Below, piece by piece: positions 35,367-44,730 of a stretch of DNA of 57,203 nucleotides. Source of the stretch: Deltaproteobacteria bacterium (GTDB lineage: Bacteria; Desulfobacterota; Dissulfuribacteria; Dissulfuribacterales; UBA3076); NCBI GenBank assembly GCA_018399745.1, contig JAGYNZ010000015.1, forward strand, positions 1 through 57,203, read 5' to 3'. The position numbers and the translations under genes are program-made. Under the pieces are notes generated by a model. It saw nothing but the letters and a program-made list of their open reading frames with translations. It did no database searches and was not told the DNA's origin. The number at the start of each line of letters is the position of its first letter. Positions within the stretch are counted from its first letter, which is position 1.

Positions 35367-35777
35367 CTACGGATGCCAGACTTCAAAACCCTGTTCAGCA
35401 AAATGCTTGTCAAATCCAAAGACCTTTTCAACCTTGTAATGCCTCATGGTTACAAAACTGACGCAATCAACAAAGCTCAGTTTCCTCCGCCCAAAACCGA
35501 GCCAGAGTTCATAGGCCAGATTATGCATTGAGGCATCAATCCACAGTATTTCCGAAAGGCCTAACACATCCCTGTACCAAAGGTCGGCAGCCTCAAAGCC
35601 TAATCGGCTCTGCAACAGGGCCAATGTTTCTACAATGATATAGTTGCTGGTCCTGAGATAGAAGTCTTTTTCCAAAAAGGATATCCATGAGTCAGCGGCC
35701 TTCTCAAAATTATTATCAGAATGGTCCATCAGGGCATAGAAAGCCGAGGTATCCACAAATACCATTTCACTTTCCAT
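35367..35777 (-). CDS. vapC: PIN-domain toxin, VapC family
   Basis: 136 residues from the ATG at 35777, which overlaps the antitoxin gene; a longer frame reaching 35936 only reads through the antitoxin in another frame. PIN domains are RNases, and VapC toxins usually cut tRNA or rRNA. The four acidic positions are visible: D in VFVDTSAFYAL, E in IIVETLALL, D in KLSFVDCVSF and D in VFGFDKHF. The 11-base overlap with the upstream ribbon-helix-helix gene is typical of a toxin-antitoxin pair. Confidence 0.9.
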   Translation of the reverse strand: MESEMVFVDTSAFYALMDHSDNNFEKAADSWISFLEKDFYLRTSNYIIVETLALLQSRLGFEAADLWYRDVLGLSEILWIDASMHNLAYELWLGFGRRKLSFVDCVSFVTMRHYKVEKVFGFDKHFAEQGFEVWHP

Positions 35778-36030
35778 GGCGGCCCTCTTTTCTGAATGCC
35801 TCTGCCAGATAATCATCATGCCGCTCAGAAACGTCAGAAGCACCTGACGAAAACCGGCCAACAGCAGCAAGTGCCCTTTTCTTTTTCTCTTCAGGAAAAC
35901 GTTCTTCACGGGCACGGAAAAGGGTGATCCCTTCACGAATCAGTTGAGAAACAGACACGCCTCTGGCCCCAGCCTCGGCCCTCAGCCACTCAATCTGGTC
36001 CTCTTCCATTTGAATTTGTGTGCGTATCAT
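35767..36030 (-). CDS. vapB: Ribbon-helix-helix antitoxin, VapB-like
   Basis: 87 residues. The N-terminal ~45 residues (MIRTQIQMEEDQIEWLRAEA, then GVSVSQLIREGI) form a ribbon-helix-helix DNA-binding domain. The C-terminal tail is charged and should wrap the PIN toxin encoded next. GAGGTATTATTATC lies before the start. Repeated ATCATG and a palindrome upstream suggest autoregulation. Confidence 0.88.
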   Translation of the reverse strand: MIRTQIQMEEDQIEWLRAEAGARGVSVSQLIREGITLFRAREERFPEEKKKRALAAVGRFSSGASDVSERHDDYLAEAFRKEGRHGK

Positions 36031-36384
36031 GATAATAATACCTCCATGATGGCATAGTGTAGTATAATATACATCATGATATCTTCATCGCCTGAATATT
36101 GTCAAGTAATAATGGAGCTTGTCCGTGCAGTTTTTGCTCGATGAAGGAGAGGCCTTCAACACCGATTTTCACGGAAGTTGTTAGCGTTATTTTTTGTACG
36201 GTCTTAGCTGTCTTTGAAGATCCGTTGTTAGATAAGGAGGCCTTGTTTTGCTCTATTTGCCAGATACCTTACTTACCAAATTTATAACTATATTCCCGCC
36301 CAATTTAAGGACAAGAAATCAATCAGGTCGGCCTTTTCTTCAGCTGAGGCAAAGCAAAACCCGGAGGCAAGCGCTTTAAGCTGA
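36031..36384. promoter_or_regulatory. Promoter/operator region of the vapBC-like pair, then featureless sequence
   Basis: On the minus strand, TTGACA (36099-36104) lies upstream of the antitoxin. The palindrome GTATA-A-TATAC at 36062-36072 and two ATCATG half-sites around it (near 36052 and 36076) are candidates for binding by the ribbon-helix-helix antitoxin. The spacing to a clear -10 box is uncertain. From 36110 to 36384 I see no gene. Confidence 0.45.
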
Positions 36385-36843
36385 TTATCTTCGCCTCCAT
36401 CCGGCCCAGGCCGGGAAACCGTTCTCATCCCGAAGTGTCAGTATTGCATCACCCTTTTTTATTTCTGCCGCAACAATGGCCGGTTTTTCAGCATAGGTAA
36501 TCCTTGAACCCTTGACCTCAATACTGTCTCCAGCCTCGATTTTTATATCCTGGTTATCGATATACCACGACGGTCCCAAATGAATGGAGATAGTTTCCTT
36601 GTCTGTTTTTAAGGTAAGGTGTATTCCGTGAGACATCCCTTTGCGCGGAATAATCTTTTCGATACTCGTTACTTCTCCGGCGAGATCTTCCACTGTGGCT
36701 GGATTATACATTCTGGCATAGCGGCCATCAGGACCCCAGCCCCCGCTCCCGCTCCACTTCATCCGGTGCTGAGCAAAAGACTGGCTCGAAAGGAGAAAAA
36801 CCGAAATGGTAATCAATGCGGACAAAACACCTAATTTTTTCAT
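36385..36843 (-). CDS. Small exported protein, OB-fold-like
   Basis: 152 residues. A signal peptide (VLSALITISVFLLSSQSFA, cleaved before QHRMKW) is followed by a glycine-rich stretch and a beta-rich domain (VEDLAGEVTSIEKIIPRKG, IHLGPSWYIDNQDIKIEAGD, IEVKGSRITYAEKPAIVAAE). The pattern resembles OB-fold small periplasmic proteins common in Desulfobacterota, where the strand SIEVKGSRI pairs with IVAAEI. AAGGGGG precedes the start. No partner gene is adjacent, and function is unknown. Confidence 0.75.
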   Translation of the reverse strand: MKKLGVLSALITISVFLLSSQSFAQHRMKWSGSGGWGPDGRYARMYNPATVEDLAGEVTSIEKIIPRKGMSHGIHLTLKTDKETISIHLGPSWYIDNQDIKIEAGDSIEVKGSRITYAEKPAIVAAEIKKGDAILTLRDENGFPAWAGWRRR

Positions 36844-37097
36844 TTTAGTACCCCCTTTTTCTGTTTTAATACAATTACCAAGGACAGCCCCCTTTTTTAA
36901 ACTGTGATCGAAACATCCTTCACCTCCTTCGCCAGAATATTATGATATCATGAATACAGTATGCATTATATTATGCATTGACTAGTGGGCCGGATCTGTT
37001 ATGTCTTCCCACATTTTTAAAAATTATGGATAGACATTCAACGCGGAAAATCGGGAATGGTTGCGAAAAGACAAATTTACTAAGAATCAGTCGTCTT

Positions 37098-37430
37098 TTA
37101 TTCTTTCAAAATGATGTAGAGAGGAATTTCATAATTGCCCGAGATGAGAGTGTACTGGCTTCTGGTATAGCGGATCAATTGTCCATTGTCTTTAAACATG
37201 AGTTGATGGCCGCGCGTGAATGAGCTGGGTGAAACAACCTCGAAACCCTCATCCTTCAAGACATGCTCAGGGACAAACGCAATATTGCGCTTGAAGAATT
37301 TCCCTGCAAAGTGCAGATCTTTCTGCGGGTCCTTTCTCGGTCCCATTATCATCCAGCCCGAGTCAACGATTTTATTCAGATATCCTTCATCTGATATCGT
37401 TATTATATCTTCCGGTCTCATCGTTGTCAT
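37098..37430 (-). CDS. Hypothetical protein downstream of carB
   Basis: 110 residues, no signal peptide or membrane segment. It starts 26 bases after the carB stop on the same strand, so it probably belongs to the same transcript. The sequence is mixed alpha-beta (HLQ-free core GWMIMGPRKDPQKDLHFAG, then FKDNGQLIRYTRSQYTLISG). I do not recognise the family. AGAGAGA lies ahead of the start. The frame and codon use look protein-like. Confidence 0.6.
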   Translation of the reverse strand: MTTMRPEDIITISDEGYLNKIVDSGWMIMGPRKDPQKDLHFAGKFFKRNIAFVPEHVLKDEGFEVVSPSSFTRGHQLMFKDNGQLIRYTRSQYTLISGNYEIPLYIILKE

Positions 37431-37456
37431 ACCATTCTCTCTGCAGAGCCCGGAAT

Positions 37457-40400
37457 CTAACCGATATCTCTGTGGTATCTCTGAAGGGACTTCACCCTGC
37501 CGTGCCCCTTCCTGTATGCGGCAATACCCTTGGCAGCGGCAACGGCCGCTGCCGTGGTAGTGATATATGGAACTCTAAACTTTATGGCCGCCTTTCGAAT
37601 GTAGGAGTCGTCATGCTTGCTCAGTCTGCCGCTGGGTGTGTTGATGATCAGTTGAATCTCATGGTTTTTTATCCCGTCCACAATATTGGGACGGCCCTCA
37701 TGCATCTTGCGGATCGACCTTGATTGAATGCCTTGATTCGCAAGAAATCGCTGGGTCCCTTCAGTTGCCTTGATGTCAAAACCAAGCCTGTCGAACTGCA
37801 TTGCCACCTCCAGGGCGGCCTGCTTGTCTTTCTCTGATACCGTTATAAGTACGGTCCCTTCAGAAGGAAGACATTGCTGGGCGGCCTCCTGTGCCTTATA
37901 AAAGGCCAGACCAAAAGAGTCTGCAAGCCCGAGGACCTCCCCGGTGGATCGCATCTCAGGACCCAGGAGCGGGTCAACCTCAGGGAACATATTAAAGGGG
38001 AAAACAGCCTCTTTGACGCCGAAGTGAGGGATCAATCCGGTCCTGATATTGAGGTCTGCGAGCTTTGTGCCAAGCATGAGCTGGGTTGCCATGCGGACCA
38101 TGGAAATGTTGCAGACCTTTGAAACCAGCGGCACTGTTCTGGAGGCGCGGGGATTGGCCTCAAGGATGTACACCATGTCATTTACTATGGCATACTGGAT
38201 ATTCATCAGACCTACCACACCAAGTTCTACTGCGATCTTCTTTGTGTACTCATGGATTGTATCAATGTGTCTGGCGGGAATACTTATGGGGGGTATCACA
38301 CATGCCGAGTCACCCGAATGGACACCGGCAAGCTCAATATGTTCCATCACGGCCGGCACAAAGGCATCGACCCCGTCACAGACTGCATCTGCTTCGGCCT
38401 CGATTGCGTTTTCAAGGAACTTGTCGATCAGTATAGGGCGTTCAGGCGACACATCCACCGCCACTGCCATATAGTGCTTTAACATCTCTTCGTCATGGAT
38501 AACCTCCATAGCCCGACCTCCAAGCACGTATGAGGGCCGTACCATGAGCGGATAACCGATACTGTCAGCCACCTTAAGGGCCTCTTCCAATGTGCTGGCC
38601 ATGCCCGATTCAGGCTCCGGTATACCGAGCCTTTTCATTATATTGCGGAAACGGTCACGGTCCTCAGCCAGGTCTATGGTCTCAGGAGAAGTCCCGATAA
38701 TGTTTACGCCTGCCTCTGCCAGTTCATTAGCAATATTCAACGGGGTTTGTCCACCGAACTGGACAATCACGCCTTCAGGCCTCTCTTTTTCATAGATACT
38801 CAATACGTCTTCCACGGTAAGCGGCTCAAAGTAGAGCTTGTCCGAGGTATCGTAATCGGTTGAGACGGTCTCGGGATTGCAGTTTACCATGATGGACTCA
38901 AGCCCCATGTCACGCAGTGCAAAGGCCGCATGAACACAGCAGTAGTCGAACTCTATCCCCTGCCCGATACGGTTGGGTCCCCCGCCCAGAACCATTATCT
39001 TGCGCCTATTGCTTGTTTTCACCTTGTCAGTGGCATTGTAGGTGGAAAAAAAGTAGGCCGCATCCTCCACACCGCTGACTGGCACAGCCTCCCACGCCTC
39101 TATCACGCCCAAAGACGTGCGCTGCTGCCGAATATCCTTTTCAGCGAGTTTGAGGAGCTGAGACAAATACCGGTCTGAAAATCCATCTTTTTTGGCCTGC
39201 TTTAGGAGATCATCAGGGACAACAGAACCCCTGTACTGCAGAATGTTTTCCTCCAGTTCCACAAGTTCCTTCATCTGCTCAATAAACCAGGGCTTAATAT
39301 AGGTCTTATTAAAGAGCGCTTCTACGGACGCACCCTTACGCAAGGCCTCATACATGATAAACTGCCGTTCGCTCGACGGCTCTACCAGCAGTTCCATCAA
39401 TTCGTCCAGTGATTTACGATTGAAGTCCCTGGCAAAGCCGAGTCCATAGCGGCCGTTTTCCAGAGAACGAATAGACTTCTGAAAGGCCTCCTTATAATTC
39501 TTGCCAATGCTCATTACCTCGCCAACGGCACGCATCTGTGTGCCCAGTCTGTCTTCAGAGCCTTCAAATTTTTCAAAGGCCCATCGGGCAAATTTCACTA
39601 CTACATAGTCACCCCAGGGCGTATATTTGTCCAGTGTACCCTTTCGCCAGTAAGGAATTTCGTCCAGCGTCATACCCCCTGCCAGCATGGCTGAAATAAG
39701 AGCAATGGGAAAACCTGTGGCCTTGGAGGCCAGGGCCGATGAGCGAGAGGTCCTGGGGTTTATCTCTATCACCACCACGCGCCCGGTTTTGGGATCATGG
39801 GCGAACTGAATGTTGGTGCCGCCTATGACCTTTATGGCCTCGACAATGTCGTACGACCATTTTTGAAGCCGTGCCTGCAGTACGGAATCAACAGTCAGCA
39901 TGGGAGCGGTGCAATAGGAGTCGCCAGTATGCACGCCCATGGCATCCACATTCTCTATGAAACAGACGGTGATCATCTGATTTTTGGCATCTCGCACGAC
40001 CTCGAGTTCCAGTTCCTCCCAGCCCAGGACCGATTCCTCCACCAGCACCTGGCCCACCAGGCTCGCGGAAATACCTCGACTGGTAATGGTTCGCAGTTCT
40101 TCCACGTTATATACCAGGCCGCCTCCCATTCCCCCCATGGTATAGGCGGGCCGAACGACCACCGGGTAATCGAGTTCAGCGGCAATCTTCTCCGCCTCCT
40201 CTACACTGAAGGCCGGTTTACTCCTGGGCATATCTATGCCAAGCCTTTCCATTGTCTCTTTGAATGCGATCCGGTCCTCGCCGCGCTTGATGGCATCAAT
40301 CTCAACACCTATTATCTTGACACCGTATTTATCCAGCACGCCCGTTCGGGCCAGTTCTGAGGACAGGTTCAGGCCTGTCTGCCCGCCCAGGTTGGGAAGA

Positions 40401-40657
40401 AGTGCATCCGGCCTTTCTTCTTTTATAATTTCCGTCATAACCTGGATGTTCAAAGGCTCAATATAGGTGGCATCAGCCATGCCGGGATCAGTCATGATGG
40501 TTGCAGGATTTGAATTAACCAGAACTATCTCGTAACCGAGTTTGCGAAGGGCCTTGCAGGCTTGGGTGCCGGAATAATCAAACTCGCAGGCCTGGCCTAT
40601 AACAATTGGCCCCGAGCTTATAATCATGACTTTCTTGATATCATCACGTTTGGGCAT
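37457..40657 (-). CDS. carB: Carbamoyl-phosphate synthase large subunit
   Basis: 1066 residues, the normal length. CarB makes carbamoyl phosphate from bicarbonate, ammonia and ATP for arginine and pyrimidine synthesis. Both ATP-grasp halves are complete: the N-terminal one begins VMIISSGPIVIGQACEFDYS and the second begins MVLGGGPNRIGQGIEFDYC. Each half has the TSRSSALASKATG or ASRTVPLVSKVC metal/nucleotide segment. The C-terminal allosteric MGS-like domain (residues ~940-1066) contains GRPNIVDGIKN. AAGGA precedes the start. carA is not in the window. Confidence 0.98.
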   Translation of the reverse strand: MPKRDDIKKVMIISSGPIVIGQACEFDYSGTQACKALRKLGYEIVLVNSNPATIMTDPGMADATYIEPLNIQVMTEIIKEERPDALLPNLGGQTGLNLSSELARTGVLDKYGVKIIGVEIDAIKRGEDRIAFKETMERLGIDMPRSKPAFSVEEAEKIAAELDYPVVVRPAYTMGGMGGGLVYNVEELRTITSRGISASLVGQVLVEESVLGWEELELEVVRDAKNQMITVCFIENVDAMGVHTGDSYCTAPMLTVDSVLQARLQKWSYDIVEAIKVIGGTNIQFAHDPKTGRVVVIEINPRTSRSSALASKATGFPIALISAMLAGGMTLDEIPYWRKGTLDKYTPWGDYVVVKFARWAFEKFEGSEDRLGTQMRAVGEVMSIGKNYKEAFQKSIRSLENGRYGLGFARDFNRKSLDELMELLVEPSSERQFIMYEALRKGASVEALFNKTYIKPWFIEQMKELVELEENILQYRGSVVPDDLLKQAKKDGFSDRYLSQLLKLAEKDIRQQRTSLGVIEAWEAVPVSGVEDAAYFFSTYNATDKVKTSNRRKIMVLGGGPNRIGQGIEFDYCCVHAAFALRDMGLESIMVNCNPETVSTDYDTSDKLYFEPLTVEDVLSIYEKERPEGVIVQFGGQTPLNIANELAEAGVNIIGTSPETIDLAEDRDRFRNIMKRLGIPEPESGMASTLEEALKVADSIGYPLMVRPSYVLGGRAMEVIHDEEMLKHYMAVAVDVSPERPILIDKFLENAIEAEADAVCDGVDAFVPAVMEHIELAGVHSGDSACVIPPISIPARHIDTIHEYTKKIAVELGVVGLMNIQYAIVNDMVYILEANPRASRTVPLVSKVCNISMVRMATQLMLGTKLADLNIRTGLIPHFGVKEAVFPFNMFPEVDPLLGPEMRSTGEVLGLADSFGLAFYKAQEAAQQCLPSEGTVLITVSEKDKQAALEVAMQFDRLGFDIKATEGTQRFLANQGIQSRSIRKMHEGRPNIVDGIKNHEIQLIINTPSGRLSKHDDSYIRKAAIKFRVPYITTTAAAVAAAKGIAAYRKGHGRVKSLQRYHRDIG

Positions 40658-40830
40658 TGAAATTATCCTTTCAACAGATCAGATCTTGTTTTATTAATTT
40701 TTTTATTCGGCACTCTATTATCATTTACAGTAGATCAGACATTATATAGCTTTGGCAGGTTAATTATCAATAACATTAAATGTATGATGGTCAAACCTTT
40801 ACTGTAAATTTAAAGGGATTTTTGTTCCAA

Positions 40831-41283
40831 TTAGAATATTGAAATATTGGATGGGATTTGTCTCAAAAGGGAGGGAAATGAACCAGTGAAACATTGCAGG
40901 ACCCTTTCTGCCACAATGGATATGGACAGACCTCTCTTCCCTTCCCTCTTGAGCCTTCCCTCTATGGTAAGCACCTCATTTGTCAATATCTCTTTGGCCC
41001 ACTGTTTTTGGGCACAGGGAAACATCACAAGATCCATGAGACCTGATTCATCCTCCAGTGTCACGAACATTACACGCTTGCCTGAGCGTGTAGGTGGAGT
41101 ATGGACCATAATCATGAGACCTGCCACCTTTATTCGCTGGCCGGAAGGAATACTGCGCAAGTCTCCCGCCCGGATAATACCGGCGGCCCTCAGCCAGGGA
41201 CGAAGTATGAATATAGGATGCTCAGTGCAGTAAACCTTCATAGTTCGATACTCAATCCATACCTGCTCAACCAATGGACACAT
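40831..41283 (-). CDS. C-terminal OB-fold part of error-prone DNA polymerase DnaE2, separate frame
   Basis: 150 residues that match the last part of DnaE2/ImuC polymerases: the linker EYRTMKVYCTEHPIFILRPW, then the OB-fold IPSGQRIKVAGLMIMVHTPP and VMFVTLEDESGLMDLVMFP. In known homologues these residues continue the polymerase chain. Here they are encoded in a different frame that begins with ATG inside the last codons of the large dnaE2 frame, overlapping by 17 bases. It may be a separately translated subunit, the product of a programmed frameshift, or a broken gene. Confidence 0.7.
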   Translation of the reverse strand: MCPLVEQVWIEYRTMKVYCTEHPIFILRPWLRAAGIIRAGDLRSIPSGQRIKVAGLMIMVHTPPTRSGKRVMFVTLEDESGLMDLVMFPCAQKQWAKEILTNEVLTIEGRLKREGKRGLSISIVAERVLQCFTGSFPSLLRQIPSNISIF

Positions 41284-43864
41284 ATCGTACAGGCCTCAAA
41301 GTGTCAGGCAGACCCTTAAGCGCACCGGAAAGCAGCAACCTGGACCGTGCATTGGCAGGAAGGGATACCCTCAAGAAAAAATTCTCCCAGCTCAAAAAGG
41401 CCCCGTTTTTTTCCCGTTCGAATACAATCCTTTGGGCAAGCCCCGGCCCTATGCCTCTGATAACCACAAGCGGCGCACAGATTCCGTTTTCTTTCACCCT
41501 GTATTCAAGATGGCTTGAGTTGACGTGTGGTGGATGGACAGGAATACCGCGACGCCGTGCTTCATTCAAGATCACCCAGGATGGATAGGAACCTGCGTGT
41601 CCGGCATTCAGCAGGCCCAGATAAAAGGCCCTTGGATGATGGGCCTTGAGCCAGGCACTCTGATAGGTTATATGCGCAAAGGCAACTGCATGGGCCTTGC
41701 AGAATCCAAAGGCCGCAAAGGTCGCTACCTGCCGGAACACCTCCTCCGCAAGCTCTTTACGGTGGCCTTTCCTTGTAGCACTATCCATAAACTGCGCCTT
41801 AAGCCCGTCCATTTCTTCAAAAGAGCGGTCTTTGGTCATGGCCCTGCGAAATGCATCGGCCTCAGCGTAGGGAAAACCCGCAAAGACATGGACCACGCGA
41901 AGCACCTGTTCCTGAAAGACTATAACGCCATGAGTCTCCTCAAGGATGGGCCTCAGGTCCGGATGGAGAAATTCTGTGGTCTGACGCCCGTTTCGTCGGT
42001 CAAGATAAGCTCCCACCATGTCGCCCTTTACCGGGCCTGGCCGAAAAAGGGATATCTCGGTCACGATATCAGAAAATTTTCTAGGCTGAAGCCTTCCCAG
42101 GAGATGGCGCTGGCCGGGGGATTCCAGTTGAAAGATTCCAAGACTGTCAGTGCTTTGAAAAAGTTCATAGGTGAGGCAATCATCAAGTGGAAGCCTGTTA
42201 AGATCCACATTTATTCCCTCTTGCTTCAGGATTTCCTCCGCCTTACGAAGGGCTGTATGCATCCTCAGACCCAGGATGTCCAGCTTCAGAAGCCCGAGGC
42301 AATCCACATCATCCTTGTCTATCTGTCCTACGGAAAACCTTTTTGATGACATGCTGACCGGAGTCCAGTCGGTTATATCATGAGGAGCAAGTATTACACC
42401 TCCGAGATGGACGGAACTCTGAAACGGCAGTCCCTCAATCTGCGCAGCAAGTGATAGCAGCAACTGTTCATGGCGAAGGGGAGAGTCCTTCATCTCAGGA
42501 AGCCGGGTAACCGCCTTTTCAAGCCCTATACCTCTGAGCGACCAGGGAAGGCACTTTGTAAGGCGTTCTATCTCATGAAGTGGATAGCCTAAAGCCCTTG
42601 CCGCAAGACGTACGGCACTTCTTGCCCTGAAGGTCTGTACTGTTGCCACCATGGCCGTCTGTATCGGGAAACGGTCCATAAGGCTGCCTATGACCTCGTC
42701 CCTCTTCTCAGAATCGAAATCTATGTCGATATCCGGCATGTCTCCCCGTCCCTGATTGATGAACCGCTCAAACAGAAGGCCGTGTTCTATGGGGTCAGGA
42801 CATTTGTAAAGCAGATGTGCCACCAGGGAGCCTGCTGCAGAACCCCGCAGACTGTGTCGGATGCCGCGACTCTTTGCAAATTCTACTATTTCCCTTACCA
42901 GGAGAAAAAAGTCTGAAAGACGCTTGCCCTTGATGACTCCTAGTTCCTGATCAAGTTGTCTGATATACTCCGCCCCCACTGGAGACCGGCTGCGTGCAAG
43001 TTCCTGGAGGGCCGTCCTTGCCAGGGTGAAATCCGCCTTTTCCTTTTTGAATCGGAGCTTTGGTGGATGAAGTCTTCCCACCGGGAAGGAGAACCCCCTG
43101 CACAATTCTGCCACCCTGTTTGTATTCTCCAGGGCCACGGCCCATGGAATCCTTGAGGCCATGTCCTGTCCGGAAGTCAGCCAGAAGCTGTTATTAGGAA
43201 GGCCGTTTATCTCCCTGTGATAATGCCGTCTCTGGATATTGATCAGGGTCTTATGCAGTCTGTAGTCATCAGGATTGAGAAAGGCCACCTGATTTGTAGC
43301 TATAATCGGGACCTTGATCCTTTCGGCTGCCTGAACGAGTATCTGGTTGGTCTCCATGTCTTCGGGAAGACCGTGATTCTGAAGGACGACAAAGAGATCC
43401 CTGGCAAATATCCGCTTGAAAGGTAAAAACGATATGCCCGCCCCCTCCATGTTGCCGTTTTTGGCAAAAACACGAGGCCTTGAGCCGTATCCTCCTGTAA
43501 GACAGATTAAGTCTCCGGACCATTTTTTTATATGCTGGTACAGGGCCGCAGGTCTGCCGATTCTTTTATTGTCCATCCCGGCCGTTATGATCTTGCAAAG
43601 ATTTCCATAGCCCCTGAAGGTCTTTGCGATCAAGGTTATCCATGAGCCTTCCCATAGGCATATTCTGGATCCGATCACAGGCTGTATTCCAGCATCTTTT
43701 GCGGTCTGATAGAAGCGTACAGCCCCGTAAAGTCCCCAGATATCCGTAAGGGCCACTGCCTTTTGTCCCCTTATTCTAACCTCGTTCACCAAGGCCTTTG
43801 GCGTAAACGTCCCCCAAAGGAAAGAATACGCACTATGGACCTCAAGGTGACAAAAATTGTCCAT
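41267..43864 (-). CDS. dnaE2: Error-prone DNA polymerase III alpha subunit DnaE2, without its C-terminal domain
   Basis: About 865 residues from ATG 43864 (GGAGG 11 bases upstream); a GTG at 43945 would add 27 residues. The PHP domain begins at once (MDNFCHLEVHSAYSFLWGTF). The polymerase core has the catalytic PDIDIDF (about residue 375), GIFQLESPGQRHLLGRL and the helix-hairpin-helix near the end (VIRGIGPGLAQRI). DnaE2 is a mutagenic translesion polymerase. It follows lexA on the same strand, so it is likely induced by DNA damage. The frame stops at SIG, just where the linker to the OB-fold should begin; that domain is in the overlapping next frame. imuA and imuB are not in the window. Confidence 0.9.
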   Translation of the reverse strand: MDNFCHLEVHSAYSFLWGTFTPKALVNEVRIRGQKAVALTDIWGLYGAVRFYQTAKDAGIQPVIGSRICLWEGSWITLIAKTFRGYGNLCKIITAGMDNKRIGRPAALYQHIKKWSGDLICLTGGYGSRPRVFAKNGNMEGAGISFLPFKRIFARDLFVVLQNHGLPEDMETNQILVQAAERIKVPIIATNQVAFLNPDDYRLHKTLINIQRRHYHREINGLPNNSFWLTSGQDMASRIPWAVALENTNRVAELCRGFSFPVGRLHPPKLRFKKEKADFTLARTALQELARSRSPVGAEYIRQLDQELGVIKGKRLSDFFLLVREIVEFAKSRGIRHSLRGSAAGSLVAHLLYKCPDPIEHGLLFERFINQGRGDMPDIDIDFDSEKRDEVIGSLMDRFPIQTAMVATVQTFRARSAVRLAARALGYPLHEIERLTKCLPWSLRGIGLEKAVTRLPEMKDSPLRHEQLLLSLAAQIEGLPFQSSVHLGGVILAPHDITDWTPVSMSSKRFSVGQIDKDDVDCLGLLKLDILGLRMHTALRKAEEILKQEGINVDLNRLPLDDCLTYELFQSTDSLGIFQLESPGQRHLLGRLQPRKFSDIVTEISLFRPGPVKGDMVGAYLDRRNGRQTTEFLHPDLRPILEETHGVIVFQEQVLRVVHVFAGFPYAEADAFRRAMTKDRSFEEMDGLKAQFMDSATRKGHRKELAEEVFRQVATFAAFGFCKAHAVAFAHITYQSAWLKAHHPRAFYLGLLNAGHAGSYPSWVILNEARRRGIPVHPPHVNSSHLEYRVKENGICAPLVVIRGIGPGLAQRIVFEREKNGAFLSWENFFLRVSLPANARSRLLLSGALKGLPDTLRPVRYVSIG

Positions 43865-44055
43865 ATCCTGCCGCACCTCCAGTGATGAGATTATTCCTTT
43901 TGACATCAAGATAAGGTTATTATGAAACGACTCCGCATCTGCCACATACGTGAGTGAGCCTCATTCCCGGAAATCTTTGCGCCTTGCGTCTTCAACTCTC
44001 TGGCGGAATTATAATATTTCAAGGTCTCTGCAATGTGCTCTTAAGTCACAAACTC

Positions 44056-44673
44056 TCAGCTACGGCCCCTTCGTATAACTCCTGCCAATCTTCCGAGAAT
44101 CTTTACTCTGCCCTGCTCTTTACCGCGAAAGATCAATGGTGGATAACGGCTGTTGGCAGCGTGCAGCTCGACCGCGGTGCTCTTTCTGTGAAACACCTTG
44201 AGTGTAGCCTCAGGCAGGATATCGTCCACCATGACCGCTACGATCTGGCCGTTGTCCGCATTATCTTGCGGCCGAATGACAGCAAGGTCTCCATCCGCTA
44301 TATATGCCTCGACCATGGAATCTCCCCGGATGAGAAGTGCAAAACAATCATCAGATCCAAAGAGAATAGAGTCCACAGGAAGTTCCTCGTCCCGATTTTC
44401 CTGGGCATGTATGGGGATTCCGGCTGCAATTTCTCCGAGCACTGGAATTGACTTTCTGGGTGGGCCTCCCGGTAATCGCCAGGATCGTTTTTTGCCCGGG
44501 GTGGAGACAAGATGCCCCTTTTTTTCAAGGAGTCGTAGAATCCGGTGGATACCTGCCGGACCACTGAGGCCCAAATGATCACATATCTCCCGTACAGACG
44601 GTATGATACCTGTCTGTTTCTGACACATTCGGATGAATTCAAGGACTGATTTCTGCCGTGGGGTAAGATCCAT
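44056..44673 (-). CDS. lexA: SOS repressor LexA
   Basis: 205 residues. The N-terminal winged helix (PRQKSVLEFIRMCQKQTG) binds DNA. The C-terminal protease domain has the cleavage site A84-G85 (GEIAAGIPI), the nucleophile S119 in RGDSMVEAYI and the general base K159 in EATLKVFH. All residues needed for RecA-stimulated self-cleavage are present. A LexA box overlaps its own promoter. It is followed on the same strand by dnaE2. Confidence 0.96.
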   Translation of the reverse strand: MDLTPRQKSVLEFIRMCQKQTGIIPSVREICDHLGLSGPAGIHRILRLLEKKGHLVSTPGKKRSWRLPGGPPRKSIPVLGEIAAGIPIHAQENRDEELPVDSILFGSDDCFALLIRGDSMVEAYIADGDLAVIRPQDNADNGQIVAVMVDDILPEATLKVFHRKSTAVELHAANSRYPPLIFRGKEQGRVKILGRLAGVIRRGRS

Positions 44674-44680
44674 AAAATGG

Positions 44681-44708
44681 ATTATATGAACATTTGTTCA
44701 TATGTCAA
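44681..44708 (-). promoter_or_regulatory. lexA promoter with LexA operator in the spacer
   Basis: Read on the minus strand: TTGACA (44703-44708), a 16-base spacer, then TATAAT (44681-44686). The spacer contains GAAC-AAAT-GTTC (44688-44699), a perfect palindrome of the Gram-positive-type SOS box GAAC-N4-GTTC. LexA bound there would cover both promoter boxes. The start codon lies only 8 bases after the -10 box on the minus strand, so the message may have a very short leader or be leaderless. Confidence 0.85.
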
Positions 44709-44730
44709 GCAATTTCTGCTTAAGTGGATA

